Positions 16,060 to 23,998 of a stretch of DNA of 25,928 bases are shown here, one piece after another. The first letter of the stretch is position 1. Each line of letters begins with the position of its first letter. The stretch is taken from positions 1 through 25,928 of the forward strand of contig CAAEEV010000120.1 in NCBI GenBank assembly GCA_900754955.1, read 5' to 3'. The notes under the pieces are model-generated. The model searched no databases and was not told the DNA's origin. It saw only the letters and a list, made by a program, of their open reading frames with translations. Origin of the DNA: Eggerthellaceae bacterium (GTDB lineage: Bacteria > Actinomycetota > Coriobacteriia > Coriobacteriales > Eggerthellaceae). Made by a program: the position numbers and the translations under genes.

Positions 16060-17145
16060 CTAACGCTGGTGCTGTCGCTTGATCTTCTTCGAAGCGCGCC
16101 ATTTCTCGACCGCAGCGAGCGAGCGCGCCGACGGGCTCACCTGATCGGCGATGCCGAGCTCTTCCACGCGAGCCTTCTGCCATGCCGTCTCCGGACGGTC
16201 GAGCAGCGCGTAGGCGTTCTGGAGCGTCTTGTCGAGAAACGTCCCGCGGTCGTAACTCTGACCGGGGGCGAACCCGCGCACCTCGGCGAGCTTCTCCGCC
16301 GTGAAGATCACATGCTCGGGGCCGCACACGTTGCCGCGCAGCGGCTCGGGCGTCATGTACGGCGCGTCGGTCTCGGTGAGCAGACGGTCCTCGGGCACCC
16401 GCGCCGCCGCGTCGCGCACCTCATCGGCCTTCTTGAACGTGAGCGGGCCGCCGAACGCCACGTAGCAGCCCGCCTCCACCCAGCGTTCGAGCTCGGCCCA
16501 GTCGAGGTTGAAGCAGTGCAGCAGCGTGCCCGCCTCGGGGAAGCCCTCGTCCTGCAGGATGGCGAACGCATCGTCGTGCGCCTCGCGCACGTGGAGAACG
16601 ACGGGCAGCCCCGCCTCTTTCGCCAGGCGAATCTGGCGGCGGAACGCCGCACGCTGGTCCTCGCGAGGCGAGAGGTCGTAGTGGTAGTCGAGGCCGATCT
16701 CGCCCACGGCGCTCACTTGGGGGTCGGCCAACGCGTCGCGCAGCTTCTGCTCGAGCGCGTCATCGTAGTGCTTTGCATTGTGGGGATGGCATCCCACCGC
16801 CATGCGAACCCGCGGCACGCGCGGAGCGGCGGAGCCTCAACAGCCCCCGCGCGCCAAACGACGGATCAAGAACGATCCCTCGAGGCGCCAGGTCTCCAGA
16901 TCTTCGAGCGGTTTCACGCCGTCCTCGAAGATGTCGACGATGCTGCACACGAACTCGACGCTGTTCGCCCCCGCACGCGCCAGCGAAAGCGCGGGGTTCT
17001 TCAGCATGTGAAGATGGGCGTGCGTGTCGGCGACCGACGCCTCAAGATGAGGGCAGTCGACGATGCGCCACCCGCCCTTCTTATCGCGTTGACGAAAGAA
17101 CGGATCGTAGAACAAAGGCTCTTCTTCGCGCTGTTGTTCTGCCAT
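16060..17145 (-). CDS. tatD: TatD-family metal-dependent hydrolase, candidate selenoprotein with in-frame TGA at codon 103
   Basis: Reading from ATG 17145 (GGGGAGGAG upstream), the frame gives 102 residues, a TGA at 16837-16839, then 258 more residues in the same frame to the stop at 16060. The N-terminal piece has the metal motif DTHAHLH. The C-terminal piece has AVGCHPHNAKHYDD, the Glu motif GEIGLDYHYDLSP, VVLHVREAHDD, LLHCFN and TETDAPYM. All metal ligands of the TatD TIM barrel are present, but they are split across the TGA. The codon lies in a loop reading GGC-TGA-GSAAPR, a Gly-Cys-X-Gly context. A SECIS-like hairpin follows at 16797-16832, and selAB lie about 3 kb away. TatD proteins act as DNases or phosphohydrolases. 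The alternatives are a nonsense mutation, a sequencing error, or restart at a downstream GTG or ATG. Confidence 0.72.
16797..16832 (-). promoter_or_regulatory. SECIS-like hairpin downstream of the in-frame TGA in tatD
   Basis: On the minus strand the inner stem CCGCG/CGCGG plus a U-G pair closes the 5-base loop CGUGC (16815-16819). An outer CCGCC/GGCGG stem flanks it with an asymmetric internal loop. A G occupies the second loop position, 18 bases after the TGA, and GU is in the loop. Bacterial SECIS hairpins are described with a small apical loop, a G among its first two bases, and about 16-37 bases from UGA to that G. The match is real but weak evidence, since short GC stems are common in this DNA. 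Confidence 0.45.
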
Positions 17146-17236
17146 GCCGGGTCACTCCTCCCCTGCTCGGTTTCTTTTGGGGAGCAGCATAGCCCTTCGG
17201 CGGCAACTTTGCACGCCGGGCCCGCCAACGACCCTT

Positions 17237-17278
17237 CAAAACGGCGGAAGCCGCCCAGCGCAACGCCAGGCGGCTTCC
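17237..17278 (-). terminator. Probable terminator after metG
   Basis: On the minus strand GGAAGCCGCC (17269-17278) pairs with GGCGGCTTCC (17246-17255) across a 13-base loop, and is followed by GCCGTTTTGAAG. It lies just past the metG stop at 17311 and before tatD. The T run is short, so readthrough is possible. A weak TATGCT at 17186-17191 could serve tatD. Confidence 0.6.
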
Positions 17279-17310
17279 CCGGTGACAAGCAGCAGCGCGC
17301 TCGCTGTCCG

Positions 17311-18897
17311 CTACATCTCGATGGACACGGCATTCACGTCGAGGCGCGGGAACAGCGGATCGCCGATCTCGACGGCGTTGCCCGCCGGCAGCTGGCCCCA
17401 CGCAGTGGCGGCCTCGATGTCGGTCACCGCGGTCACGTCGCCGAGCGAGAGGCGACGGAACACCTCGGCCGACGTGTTCGGAGCGAACGGCGCCATGTAC
17501 AGCGCGATGATGCGGATGCACTCGAGCAGGTTGTACATCACGAAAGCGAGCTCGCCCGCCTTCGCCTCGTCCTTGGCGAGCGCCCACGGGGTGCTCTCCT
17601 CGATGTAGAGGTTGGCCGCCTCCGCAACGGAGCGCACAGCCGCGGCGGCGCCGGTGAAGTCGACGTCGGCCATGCACGCATCGTAGGTCTCGTACAGGCC
17701 CGCAGCCGCCGTGCGCAGCGGGTTGGCCGCATCGCGCAGGTCGGCCGGCACCTCAGGCGCCTTCGCGTCGAAGTACTTCTTCGTCATGTTGAACACGCGG
17801 CTGCACAGGTTGCCCCACGTGTTCGCCAGATCGGCGTTGTACACCTGCACCATGCGCTCCATGGAGATGTTGCCGTCGTGGCCAAACTGCACGTCGCTCA
17901 TGAAGTAGTAGCGGTAGGCGTCCACGCCGAAGATCTTGACGAGGTCGGCCGGCATGATGCCGTTGCCCTTCGACTTCGACATCTTCTCACCCTTGGTGAG
18001 CAGAAAGCCGTGGCCGAACACCGTATGCGTGATGGGCAGACCGGCCGCCATGAGCATGGCGGGCCAGATCACGCAGTGGAAGCGCGTGATGTCCTTGCCC
18101 ACGAAGTGGTACTGCATGGGCCAGCGCTGCTCGAACTCGCCGGCGCGCTCGCCCTCGTCGCCGTATCCGATGCCCGTGAGGTAGGCGATCAGCGCGTCGG
18201 CCCACACGTAGGCCACGTGCCCTTCGTCGAACGGCAGCGGAATGCCCCAGTCGAAGGTGGAACGGCTGATGGAGAGGTCCTTCAGGCCGCGCTCGACGAA
18301 CGACACAATCTCGTTGCGGCGCGTCTCGGGGCGGATGAAGTCGGGGTGCTCCTCGTAGAACTTGAGCAGCGGCTGCTGGAACTCAGACAGCTTGAAGAAC
18401 CAGTTCTCCTCGCCGCCCGACTGCTGCACGGGGCGCTTGCAGTCGGGGCACACGTACACGCCGTCCTCGTTCTTCTCGAGGTCGCTCTCGGCGTAGTAGG
18501 TCTCCTCGTGCACGCAGTACCAGCCCTCGTAGCTGCCCTTGTAGCAGTAGCCCTTGTCGTAGATGGTCTGCCAGAACTTCTGCACGCTGCGCGCCTGACG
18601 CGGCTCGGTGGTGCGCACGAAGTCGGTGTAGGTGATGCCGAGCATATCCCACGCCTCGCGGAAGGCGGGCTCCATCGAGTCGCACCATTCCTGGGGCTGC
18701 ATGCCCTTGGCGGCGGCGGTGTCGGCCACCTTCTGGCCGTGCTCATCCATGCCGGTGACGAAGGCCACGTCGTAGCCGTTCATGCGCTGGTAGCGCGCCA
18801 CCGTGTCGGCGGCCACCGTAGTGTAGGCGGTGCCGAGGTGCGGCGCAGCGTTGACGTAGTAGATGGGGGTGGTAAACGAATACGTTCCCTTGGACAT
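17311..18897 (-). CDS. metG: Methionine-tRNA ligase
   Basis: A 528-residue class I synthetase that charges tRNA(Met). ATG 18897 is preceded by GGAGAGGAG and gives MSKGTYSFTTPIYYVNAAP. The HIGH-type motif is PHLGTAY near residues 19-25, and the KMSKS loop is GEKMSKSKGNG. VTGMDEHGQKV marks the methionine pocket region. A zinc-type knuckle is suggested by YCVHEE and VCPDC. The anticodon-binding helical domain ends near the C-terminus. No C-terminal tRNA-binding (OB-fold) domain is present, which is common in the shorter forms. It is followed by tatD, as in many Gram-positive genomes. Its upstream gap holds a promoter, and no T-box signature was seen. Confidence 0.97.
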   Translation of the reverse strand: MSKGTYSFTTPIYYVNAAPHLGTAYTTVAADTVARYQRMNGYDVAFVTGMDEHGQKVADTAAAKGMQPQEWCDSMEPAFREAWDMLGITYTDFVRTTEPRQARSVQKFWQTIYDKGYCYKGSYEGWYCVHEETYYAESDLEKNEDGVYVCPDCKRPVQQSGGEENWFFKLSEFQQPLLKFYEEHPDFIRPETRRNEIVSFVERGLKDLSISRSTFDWGIPLPFDEGHVAYVWADALIAYLTGIGYGDEGERAGEFEQRWPMQYHFVGKDITRFHCVIWPAMLMAAGLPITHTVFGHGFLLTKGEKMSKSKGNGIMPADLVKIFGVDAYRYYFMSDVQFGHDGNISMERMVQVYNADLANTWGNLCSRVFNMTKKYFDAKAPEVPADLRDAANPLRTAAAGLYETYDACMADVDFTGAAAAVRSVAEAANLYIEESTPWALAKDEAKAGELAFVMYNLLECIRIIALYMAPFAPNTSAEVFRRLSLGDVTAVTDIEAATAWGQLPAGNAVEIGDPLFPRLDVNAVSIEM

Positions 18898-19089
18898 AGT
18901 TGAAACTCCTCTCCCGCCGCAGGCGAATGGAACCCTTGGCGGAAACGGCGGGCTGCCGACTCGTGCGCTTCTCCGCATACGCGCGCTGTCTTCCGCTTGC
19001 AACATGCCCTGGAGCACGCCGCAAGCCCAGCGCTCAGATGCGGAAAAGGCGAAATCGGGCGCCTTCTTCCACATTGCAGACAGCATTTC

Positions 19090-19117
19090 ATTCTAGCACG
19101 CATGGGGAATGCGGCAA
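19090..19117 (-). promoter_or_regulatory. Probable metG promoter
   Basis: On the minus strand TTGCCG (4 of 6) is followed after 16 bases by TAGAAT (5 of 6). The leader to the ATG at 18897 would be about 185 bases. It contains no T-box TGGNACCGCG-like antiterminator sequence that could be found. Confidence 0.45.
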
Positions 19118-19455
19118 GAACGAGGCAGGGCACGTCGCGCACGGGACGAAGACGCGCCAAAGCCTCGCTAATCGCCTCCGCTATCGTCGAAACGCAAGCC
19201 GTCACCAACACGCAAATGGGTCAACGTGATCCCGAGCGCTTACTCCGAGGGCTTCAAGCGCGGCGGCGCCAACGGAGCAGGAAGCGAAGGGGCGGCTTCG
19301 GCCGATTTGACCGAGTAACAGCGAACGCGCGCTGGAAGAGCCCCTTCGCGCTCATCCTGGCCTTCTTTGCCCCTGGAAACGTCTTCGCTTAGCGCGGCGG
19401 CGCGAAGGCACGCAGCCTGGGAGACGCGAAGATGCGCAGCCTGCCCGCTCTGCTG

Positions 19456-19699
19456 TGGCAATTTTTTCGAGAAATGCACTCTTCCGAAAACCGCGTGGCG
19501 CATTTACCAACGAAATGCACGATTTTCCTCGACGAAAAGGCGCTTCGACTGGCCAGCTTAAAAATCGAGATTGCGTTTTCCCAGCTCAGCTGAATCCTCG
19601 ATATCGCTCCGCGCGCTGATTCGAAAGAGAATCGTGCATTTCGGCACTTTTTGTGCCAGGCGGTTTCCCCGAGCGTGCATTTCGGCATGTTTTGCGCCA
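19456..19699. repeat. Inverted four-box intergenic element, copy 2 (244 bp)
   Basis: GAAATGCAC boxes lie at 19471-19480 and 19512-19521, with inverted copies at 19633-19642 and 19674-19683. Spacing is 41 bases in each arm and 111 bases between the inner boxes, the same as in copy 1 (6647-6888). Each box is preceded 10-13 bases upstream by TGGC, and the second box of each arm is followed by GATTTTC or similar. The centres of the two copies also match: GCGTTTTCCCAGCTCAGC here against GCATTTCCCCAGGTCAGC, at the same offset. A further small hairpin (AAGCAGT/ACTGCTT, 19699-19719) borders the right end. The element lies between the end of the MFS gene and metG. The remaining spacer 19118-19455 holds no gene I can support. 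Confidence 0.85.
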
Positions 19700-19777
19700 A
19701 GCAGTGTCTCCGACTGCTTGTTTCCCCGCTTTCCGCCAAGCGAGCGCGTACGCCTCCGCCCGAAACGCACGCCGACT

Positions 19778-21244
19778 CTACGCTTTTCGCGTGCGCCAAG
19801 CGTAGACGGCTCCTGCAACGGTGCCCGCGAGCACGATAGCCGCCTGCGCCGCAAAGCTCACCGCGAAGCCGTGAGCGTCGATGCCGATGGCGTTGCTCGA
19901 CGCGGCGGCCATCACCGAGATAAGCACCGAGCTCATGACCGAGCCGAACACCTGGCGAAACGAGGTAAGAATCGCCGTCGCCTGCGAGAGCTCATCATGC
20001 GAAAGTGCAGCGGTGCCGTACGCCTGCATCGGCATCATGAGGCACGAAATGCCCACCACGCGAACGCCGTAGAGCACCGTCACCACCCACTCAGGTACCG
20101 CAGGATCGACCACGCAGAATGCGAGCGTGCCCGCCACCGTCACCACGCCGCCGACCACGATGAGTGGTAGAGCCCCGTGTCGATCGAGATAGCGCCCCGT
20201 CACGGGGTTAAGAAAGCCGAGCAGCAGCGCACCTGGCAGGATCGTGAGACCCGACGTGGTAGCGTCGCGTCCCTGGATGTCCTGCACGTACAGCGGCACC
20301 ATGATGGAACCCGCCATGAACGCCACCTGCGTCACAAGCACGAGCACCGTCGCCACCGCAAACGTGCGGTTGCGGAAACACGCCAGCTCAAGCAGCGGAT
20401 GATCCACGCGCAGCTGGCGTCGCACGAAGACGACAAGCACCGCCACGCCCGCGACAAACAAGCCAAGCGCCACCGGATCGGCGATCCCCACCGACTCGGC
20501 AACCGTCACGCCCGCCATGCACGCAACAAGCCCCACAACATACTGCAGCGTCGAAATCGCATCGAAGCGCCCTGGCTCCTTCCCAGGGTGCCCGATGTCT
20601 TTCAGAAGAAACACCGACACGACCACCACGGCAAGCGCCACCGAGCCGAGCAGCACAAACACCGCATGCCAGCCCCACGCGTCGATGAGAAAGCCCGCTA
20701 TGGTAGGGCCGATGGCGGGCGCGAACCCGATAATGAGGCCGACGATCCCCATCGCCTTGCCGTACTCGCTCGACGGATAGAGCGAGAGCGCCACCACCTG
20801 CAGAAGCGGAAGGCAGACGCCGGCGCCGCCCGCTTGCACGAGCCGCGCCGCGAGCAGAAGCGGGTAGTTAGGAGCAACGAGCGCGGCGGCGCATCCCGCA
20901 ACGAATAGGAGCAGCGCGGCAATGAAGAGCTTTTTCGCGTCGATGCGCTCCACGAGGAATGCCGTGAGGGCGGAGATGAGGCCGAGTGTGAAGATGTATG
21001 CCGTCGTCAGCAGCTGGCCGAGCGTCGCGTCGACGCCGTACTCCACCATGATGGTCGGCAGCGCCGTGATCATCATGCTCTGGGAGATACACGCCGCCGC
21101 TGTGCCCGACATCATGATGCCGAGCACGAGCGTGCGCTTCCCCTTGGGAGCGCCCGAACGACGTGCGTGCGACCGCGCGTTCGTCACTCGATCCGCCGGC
21201 ATAGCGGCCGAATCGTCCTGCTCGTATGTCTGATTCTCACCCAT
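19778..21244 (-). CDS. MFS multidrug-type transporter, DHA2 (EmrB/QacA) family
   Basis: A 488-residue integral membrane protein with about 14 predicted membrane helices. ATG 21244 (MGENQTYEQDD) leaves a hydrophilic N-terminal tail of about 38 residues before LVLGIMMSGTAAACISQSMM. MFS landmarks are RLVQAGGAGVCLPLLQVVAL (motif B region) and GPTIAGFLIDAWGWHAVFVL (motif C, the antiporter motif). Motif A is degenerate (VERIDAKK). DHA2 members expel drugs or other amphipathic compounds using the proton gradient; the substrate here cannot be predicted. The gene stands alone, with no adjacent TetR or MarR regulator in the window. The protein ends in a basic RTRKA tail. Confidence 0.93.
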   Translation of the reverse strand: MGENQTYEQDDSAAMPADRVTNARSHARRSGAPKGKRTLVLGIMMSGTAAACISQSMMITALPTIMVEYGVDATLGQLLTTAYIFTLGLISALTAFLVERIDAKKLFIAALLLFVAGCAAALVAPNYPLLLAARLVQAGGAGVCLPLLQVVALSLYPSSEYGKAMGIVGLIIGFAPAIGPTIAGFLIDAWGWHAVFVLLGSVALAVVVVSVFLLKDIGHPGKEPGRFDAISTLQYVVGLVACMAGVTVAESVGIADPVALGLFVAGVAVLVVFVRRQLRVDHPLLELACFRNRTFAVATVLVLVTQVAFMAGSIMVPLYVQDIQGRDATTSGLTILPGALLLGFLNPVTGRYLDRHGALPLIVVGGVVTVAGTLAFCVVDPAVPEWVVTVLYGVRVVGISCLMMPMQAYGTAALSHDELSQATAILTSFRQVFGSVMSSVLISVMAAASSNAIGIDAHGFAVSFAAQAAIVLAGTVAGAVYAWRTRKA

Positions 21245-21543
21245 ACGCCCATGGTACTCCCGCAGAGAACTTCTGGGCGATTCTTTGCGCAGGCGCGCAT
21301 GTTTCCTACGCCAGGGCGACAGCAGGTGGAGGAGTGCGGACGCAAGCGGTGGCGTGAGCGACCGCACTCTCGGCGACGCAGGCGACCGCGCGCGGGAGGA
21401 GCGAAGGGCGGCAGCGCGCTCAGCGACGGAGCTATCGGCGGCGTGACGGCATAAGCGGCGACCGCGCGGGAAGGAGCGAGGGACGATGCGAGCGGCCGCG
21501 GACGGCGCGACAACGTGAGCGGCGCGGGCGATCCGCCGTCCCG
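21245..21543. other. Spacer with degenerate 76-bp direct repeat
   Basis: The gap between the YgjP-like gene and the MFS gene contains GCGACCGCGCG followed by GGAGGAGCGA-type sequence at about 21382 and again at about 21458, an offset of 76 bases, plus many GCGAGCG words. No promoter with both boxes, RNA gene or open frame stands out. Confidence 0.35.
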
Positions 21544-22104
21544 TCAGCCGTTCAGCTTCGCGCGACGAGCGCGCCAGTCAGGCAGAAACTTGTCCATAAG
21601 CGCGTGGAACCGCGGACCATGACCGCGTTGAAGCAGATGGCACAGCTCGTGCACCACCACGTACTCGAGGCATTCGGGAGGGTAGAGCGCAAGGAGCACA
21701 TTGATGCAGATGCGACCCGTCGCCGGCTGGCAGCTGCCCCATCTACTCGTCATGTTGCGATAGGCGATCTTGCCCGCCTTCACGCCCATGATCGGCTCCC
21801 AACGCTCGATGAGCACGGGCACGAACGCGGCGACGGCGGCCTTCCACTGCGCCACTTCGGTGGGACTCGCCTCGAGGCCGCGACTGCGCGGCGAGTTCAC
21901 GATCTCGCGCACATTCGCATCGATCCACCGCCGTTTTTCGCGCACGAGATTCGTGATGGATGCGTCGCTCGTATGGTACGGCGCCGACACCTCGATGCGC
22001 CCTGCAGGCGGCTTCACGCGCAGGTTGATGCTCTTGATGCGCTTGCGCGTCACCCACACCTCGAGGCCGTCCACAAGCAGAAGCCGTGCCTGCGCCGCGC
22101 TCAT
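21544..22104 (-). CDS. YgjP-like (M48-type) zinc metallopeptidase
   Basis: A 186-residue protein of the YgjP/DUF45 family. The zinc motif is His152-Glu-Leu-Cys-His156 (VVVHELCHLLQRGHGPRFHAL); the third ligand is probably the downstream His in the GHGPRF segment. The conserved MTSRWGSC lies near residues 118-125. The N-terminal half has the beta-rich module with KRIKSINLRVKPPAGRIEVSAP. No signal peptide or membrane helix is seen, so a cytoplasmic protein is expected. Its ATG overlaps the rsmI stop (ATGA, 22101-22104), so it is translationally coupled to rsmI. The physiological substrate of this family is largely unknown. Confidence 0.92.
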   Translation of the reverse strand: MSAAQARLLLVDGLEVWVTRKRIKSINLRVKPPAGRIEVSAPYHTSDASITNLVREKRRWIDANVREIVNSPRSRGLEASPTEVAQWKAAVAAFVPVLIERWEPIMGVKAGKIAYRNMTSRWGSCQPATGRICINVLLALYPPECLEYVVVHELCHLLQRGHGPRFHALMDKFLPDWRARRAKLNG

Positions 22105-22979
22105 CGCTTACCCGCCTCCATGGCGATCTCGTACGCCTCGTTGCGCGCGATGCCGAACTCGGAAGCAATCTTTTTCGCCACTTCCTTCGTGCGCATGCCC
22201 TCGGCGACAAGCTCCGCGGCGCGCGACGAAGCATCACTCGCAGCAGCGGCGGCGGTCGCGACCGCTTCGGCCTCGCTCGGCCCGTCGATCACAAGCACGA
22301 TTTCGCCCTTGATCGAGCCCTCCCCTGCGCGGCGCGCGAACTCATCGCGCACGTCAGCCGCAGGACCGCGGAACACCTCCTCGTGAAGCTTGGTGAGCTC
22401 GCGGCACACCGCCACCTCGCGCAGAGGGAACACCTCGGCGATCACCGCAAGGGCCGAGGCGAGCCGGTTGGGACTCTCGTAGTACACGAGTGCTGCGTCG
22501 AGCGCGCGCACCGCGTCGAGCGCCGATCTGCGTTCACCGTCCTTGCGCGGAAAGAAACCGCCGAAGTAGAAGCGCGCATTCTCGCATCCGCTCGCCACGT
22601 ACGCCGTGGCCACCGCCGTGGGACCGGGCAGCACCTCGACCGGCGCGCCCGCCGCGCGACATGCGCGCACGAGACGCATGCCCGGATCGGACACGCCTGG
22701 CATGCCCGCATCGCTGCAGTACGCGATCACCTCACCGTTGATCACGCGCTGAGCGATCGCCCCGGCGCGCTGGCCCACAAGGGCTTCGTCCAAGCGCTCA
22801 AGGCGCTTGCTGATATCGAAGGCGGACAGCAGCTTGCCCGTCACACGCGTGTCCTCCACGCAAACGGTGTCGGCGGCGCGCAACGCCTCGAGCGCGCGTA
22901 CGGTCATATCGCCCAGGTTGCCGAGCGGCGTGGGAACAACGACGAGCTTTCCCGAAGATGTAGAAGCATTGGTATCCAT
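22101..22979 (-). CDS. rsmI: 16S rRNA (cytidine1402-2'-O)-methyltransferase
   Basis: A 292-residue tetrapyrrole-methylase-fold enzyme. Landmarks are VVVPTPLGNLGDMTVRALEA at residues about 13-32, TVCVEDTRVTGKLL, the SAM-binding loop SDAGMPGVSDPG, VLPGPTAVATA and FFGGFFPR-type sequence (FYFGGFFPRKDGER). The C-terminal helical domain after about residue 235 ends with MRTKEVAKKIASEFGIARNEAY. It methylates the ribose of C1402 in 16S rRNA and shares this site with RsmH. The start at 22979 has no ribosome site; a TATAAT lies just 8 bases upstream, suggesting a leaderless mRNA. The YgjP-like gene is coupled to its stop. Confidence 0.96.
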   Translation of the reverse strand: MDTNASTSSGKLVVVPTPLGNLGDMTVRALEALRAADTVCVEDTRVTGKLLSAFDISKRLERLDEALVGQRAGAIAQRVINGEVIAYCSDAGMPGVSDPGMRLVRACRAAGAPVEVLPGPTAVATAYVASGCENARFYFGGFFPRKDGERRSALDAVRALDAALVYYESPNRLASALAVIAEVFPLREVAVCRELTKLHEEVFRGPAADVRDEFARRAGEGSIKGEIVLVIDGPSEAEAVATAAAAASDASSRAAELVAEGMRTKEVAKKIASEFGIARNEAYEIAMEAGKR

Positions 22980-22987
22980 AGCTGGGC

Positions 22988-22993
22988 ATTATA
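22988..22993 (-). promoter_or_regulatory. -10 box placing the rsmI transcription start at its ATG
   Basis: A perfect TATAAT on the minus strand ends 8 bases before the A of the rsmI ATG, the usual distance to a transcription start. No purine-rich ribosome site lies between. The -35 region is weak. Confidence 0.55.
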
Positions 22994-23022
22994 CGGCACG
23001 CGCCAAGCTCTGCTTGCGCAAT

Positions 23023-23178
23023 CGACACGCCAGTGCAGTCGCCACATTCGGCACATCAGCGAAGCCGCCACGCACAGCACGCCAGAACAGCCTCCGCGCT
23101 CGACACGTCAGCGCAGTCGCCACGTTCGGCACATCAGCGCAGTTGCCGCGCGCAGTACGCCAGCACAGCCGCAGCCGC
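23023..23178. repeat. Two-copy tandem repeat with 78-bp unit
   Basis: Units 23023-23100 and 23101-23178 begin CGACACG and share GCCAC(A/G)TTCGGCACATCAGC at the same offset, and most of the rest with scattered changes. 78 is a multiple of 3, so several frames stay open across it, but no frame has a convincing start or known protein. The surrounding spacer (22994-23385) holds no other feature I recognise. Confidence 0.7.
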
Positions 23179-23385
23179 AGCGCCTGACGCGTTAGTCGCA
23201 ACGCAGCGCCAGCGGCAAGCCACACAACGGCGGCCACAAAAGGATCGTCGCTGCGCCCGGGCACCGCATGAACGCGTTCTGCGCCTTTGCCCCAGCAGAC
23301 GATGCAGCGGCACTTCCATCCCCCACACAGCAGGAGACGCAGCGCCAGTTTTACCCCCCCAGCAGACAACGCAACAACACGCCCC

Positions 23386-23429
23386 AGAAAACGCAGAAGG
23401 CGGCCGGCGCCGCAGCGCCGACCGCCTTC
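23386..23429 (-). terminator. Strong terminator after the PPOX-fold gene
   Basis: On the minus strand a 15-pair stem (23415-23429 with 23396-23410, one U-G pair) with a 4-base loop is followed by TGCGTTTTC. It lies about 35 bases past the stop at 23465. Confidence 0.85.
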
Positions 23430-23464
23430 GCAAAATCAGTTATGTCGCGCACGCTCCCGCAGCG

Positions 23465-23875
23465 CTACGAAATGCGCTTGCCCGCGTCGGGGCCGGCAGC
23501 GGAGGTGTACACCTCGTCGACATGCACGAAGCAGCCGCCCTTCGACTTCACCGGCATGCCCATCTGGGCGAACAGGGCGTTCACCCACGCCGCCTGCTCC
23601 TCAAACTCCTCGCCCTCGTTGACGTAACGCGCCGTGCCGTGAATCTGATAGGCGTCGTGGCCCTCCCAAAACACGATGGCGACCTTCTCGTTCGCCTTCA
23701 CGTTGGCGAGCGTCTTGTTGAAGAACTGGTCGGACAGGTACACCGTCTCGTCGTCGATGACCTTCTTCATGCCGACGATGCACGCGTTCGGCTGGCCCTC
23801 GACCGTAGAAGTGGCGAACACGACGGCCCCCACCTTGTCGAACAGCTCCTTGACCTCTGCGGAAAGCGTTGCCAT
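23465..23875 (-). CDS. Pyridoxamine 5'-phosphate oxidase-fold (flavin-binding) protein
   Basis: A 136-residue split-barrel protein. ATG 23875 (MATLSAEVKELFDKVGAVVF) has AAAGGAT 8 bases upstream and is preferred to one 15 bases earlier. The order of elements is typical of small PPOX-like proteins: FATSTVEGQPNACIVGMKKV, TVYLSDQFFNKTLANVKANE, VAIVFWEGHDAYQIHGTARY, then a helix and VDEVYTSAAGPDAGKR. These usually bind FMN, F420 or heme as dimers and act as reductases or sensors; the ligand cannot be chosen from sequence alone. It is a single-gene unit with its own -10-like box and a strong terminator. Confidence 0.9.
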   Translation of the reverse strand: MATLSAEVKELFDKVGAVVFATSTVEGQPNACIVGMKKVIDDETVYLSDQFFNKTLANVKANEKVAIVFWEGHDAYQIHGTARYVNEGEEFEEQAAWVNALFAQMGMPVKSKGGCFVHVDEVYTSAAGPDAGKRIS

Positions 23876-23911
23876 GGCAGATCCTTTCACTCGGACGTTC
23901 CCGTTACCTGC

Positions 23912-23917
23912 ATGATA
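23912..23917 (-). promoter_or_regulatory. Possible -10 box of the PPOX-fold gene
   Basis: TATCAT on the minus strand lies 36 bases before the ATG, leaving a leader of about 30 bases. No strong -35 is seen. Confidence 0.35.
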
Positions 23918-23998
23918 CTCTTCGAAACGCCGCTGCGCTTCACCCCAAAAATCCCCCTATGGAGCAAACCCGCAGACTCATGCCACATCCCTTCGGCA

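Noticed and set aside
16060..16818. A separate shorter TatD gene starting at the GTG at 16818.
   Set aside because: It would lack the HxH metal ligands encoded upstream in the same frame and has no good ribosome site, so a single gene with an in-frame TGA is preferred.
16069..18903. A 944-codon + strand frame across tatD and metG.
   Set aside because: It is antisense to two recognised genes, with His/Val/Arg-rich composition and no family motif. It is a compositional artefact, notable only for its length.
19170..19316. A + strand open stretch ending in DLTE before TAA, which reads like the C-terminus of a protein.
   Set aside because: It is only about 45 codons from the preceding stop, has no start codon or ribosome site, and overlaps other open frames; GC-rich DNA gives such stretches often.
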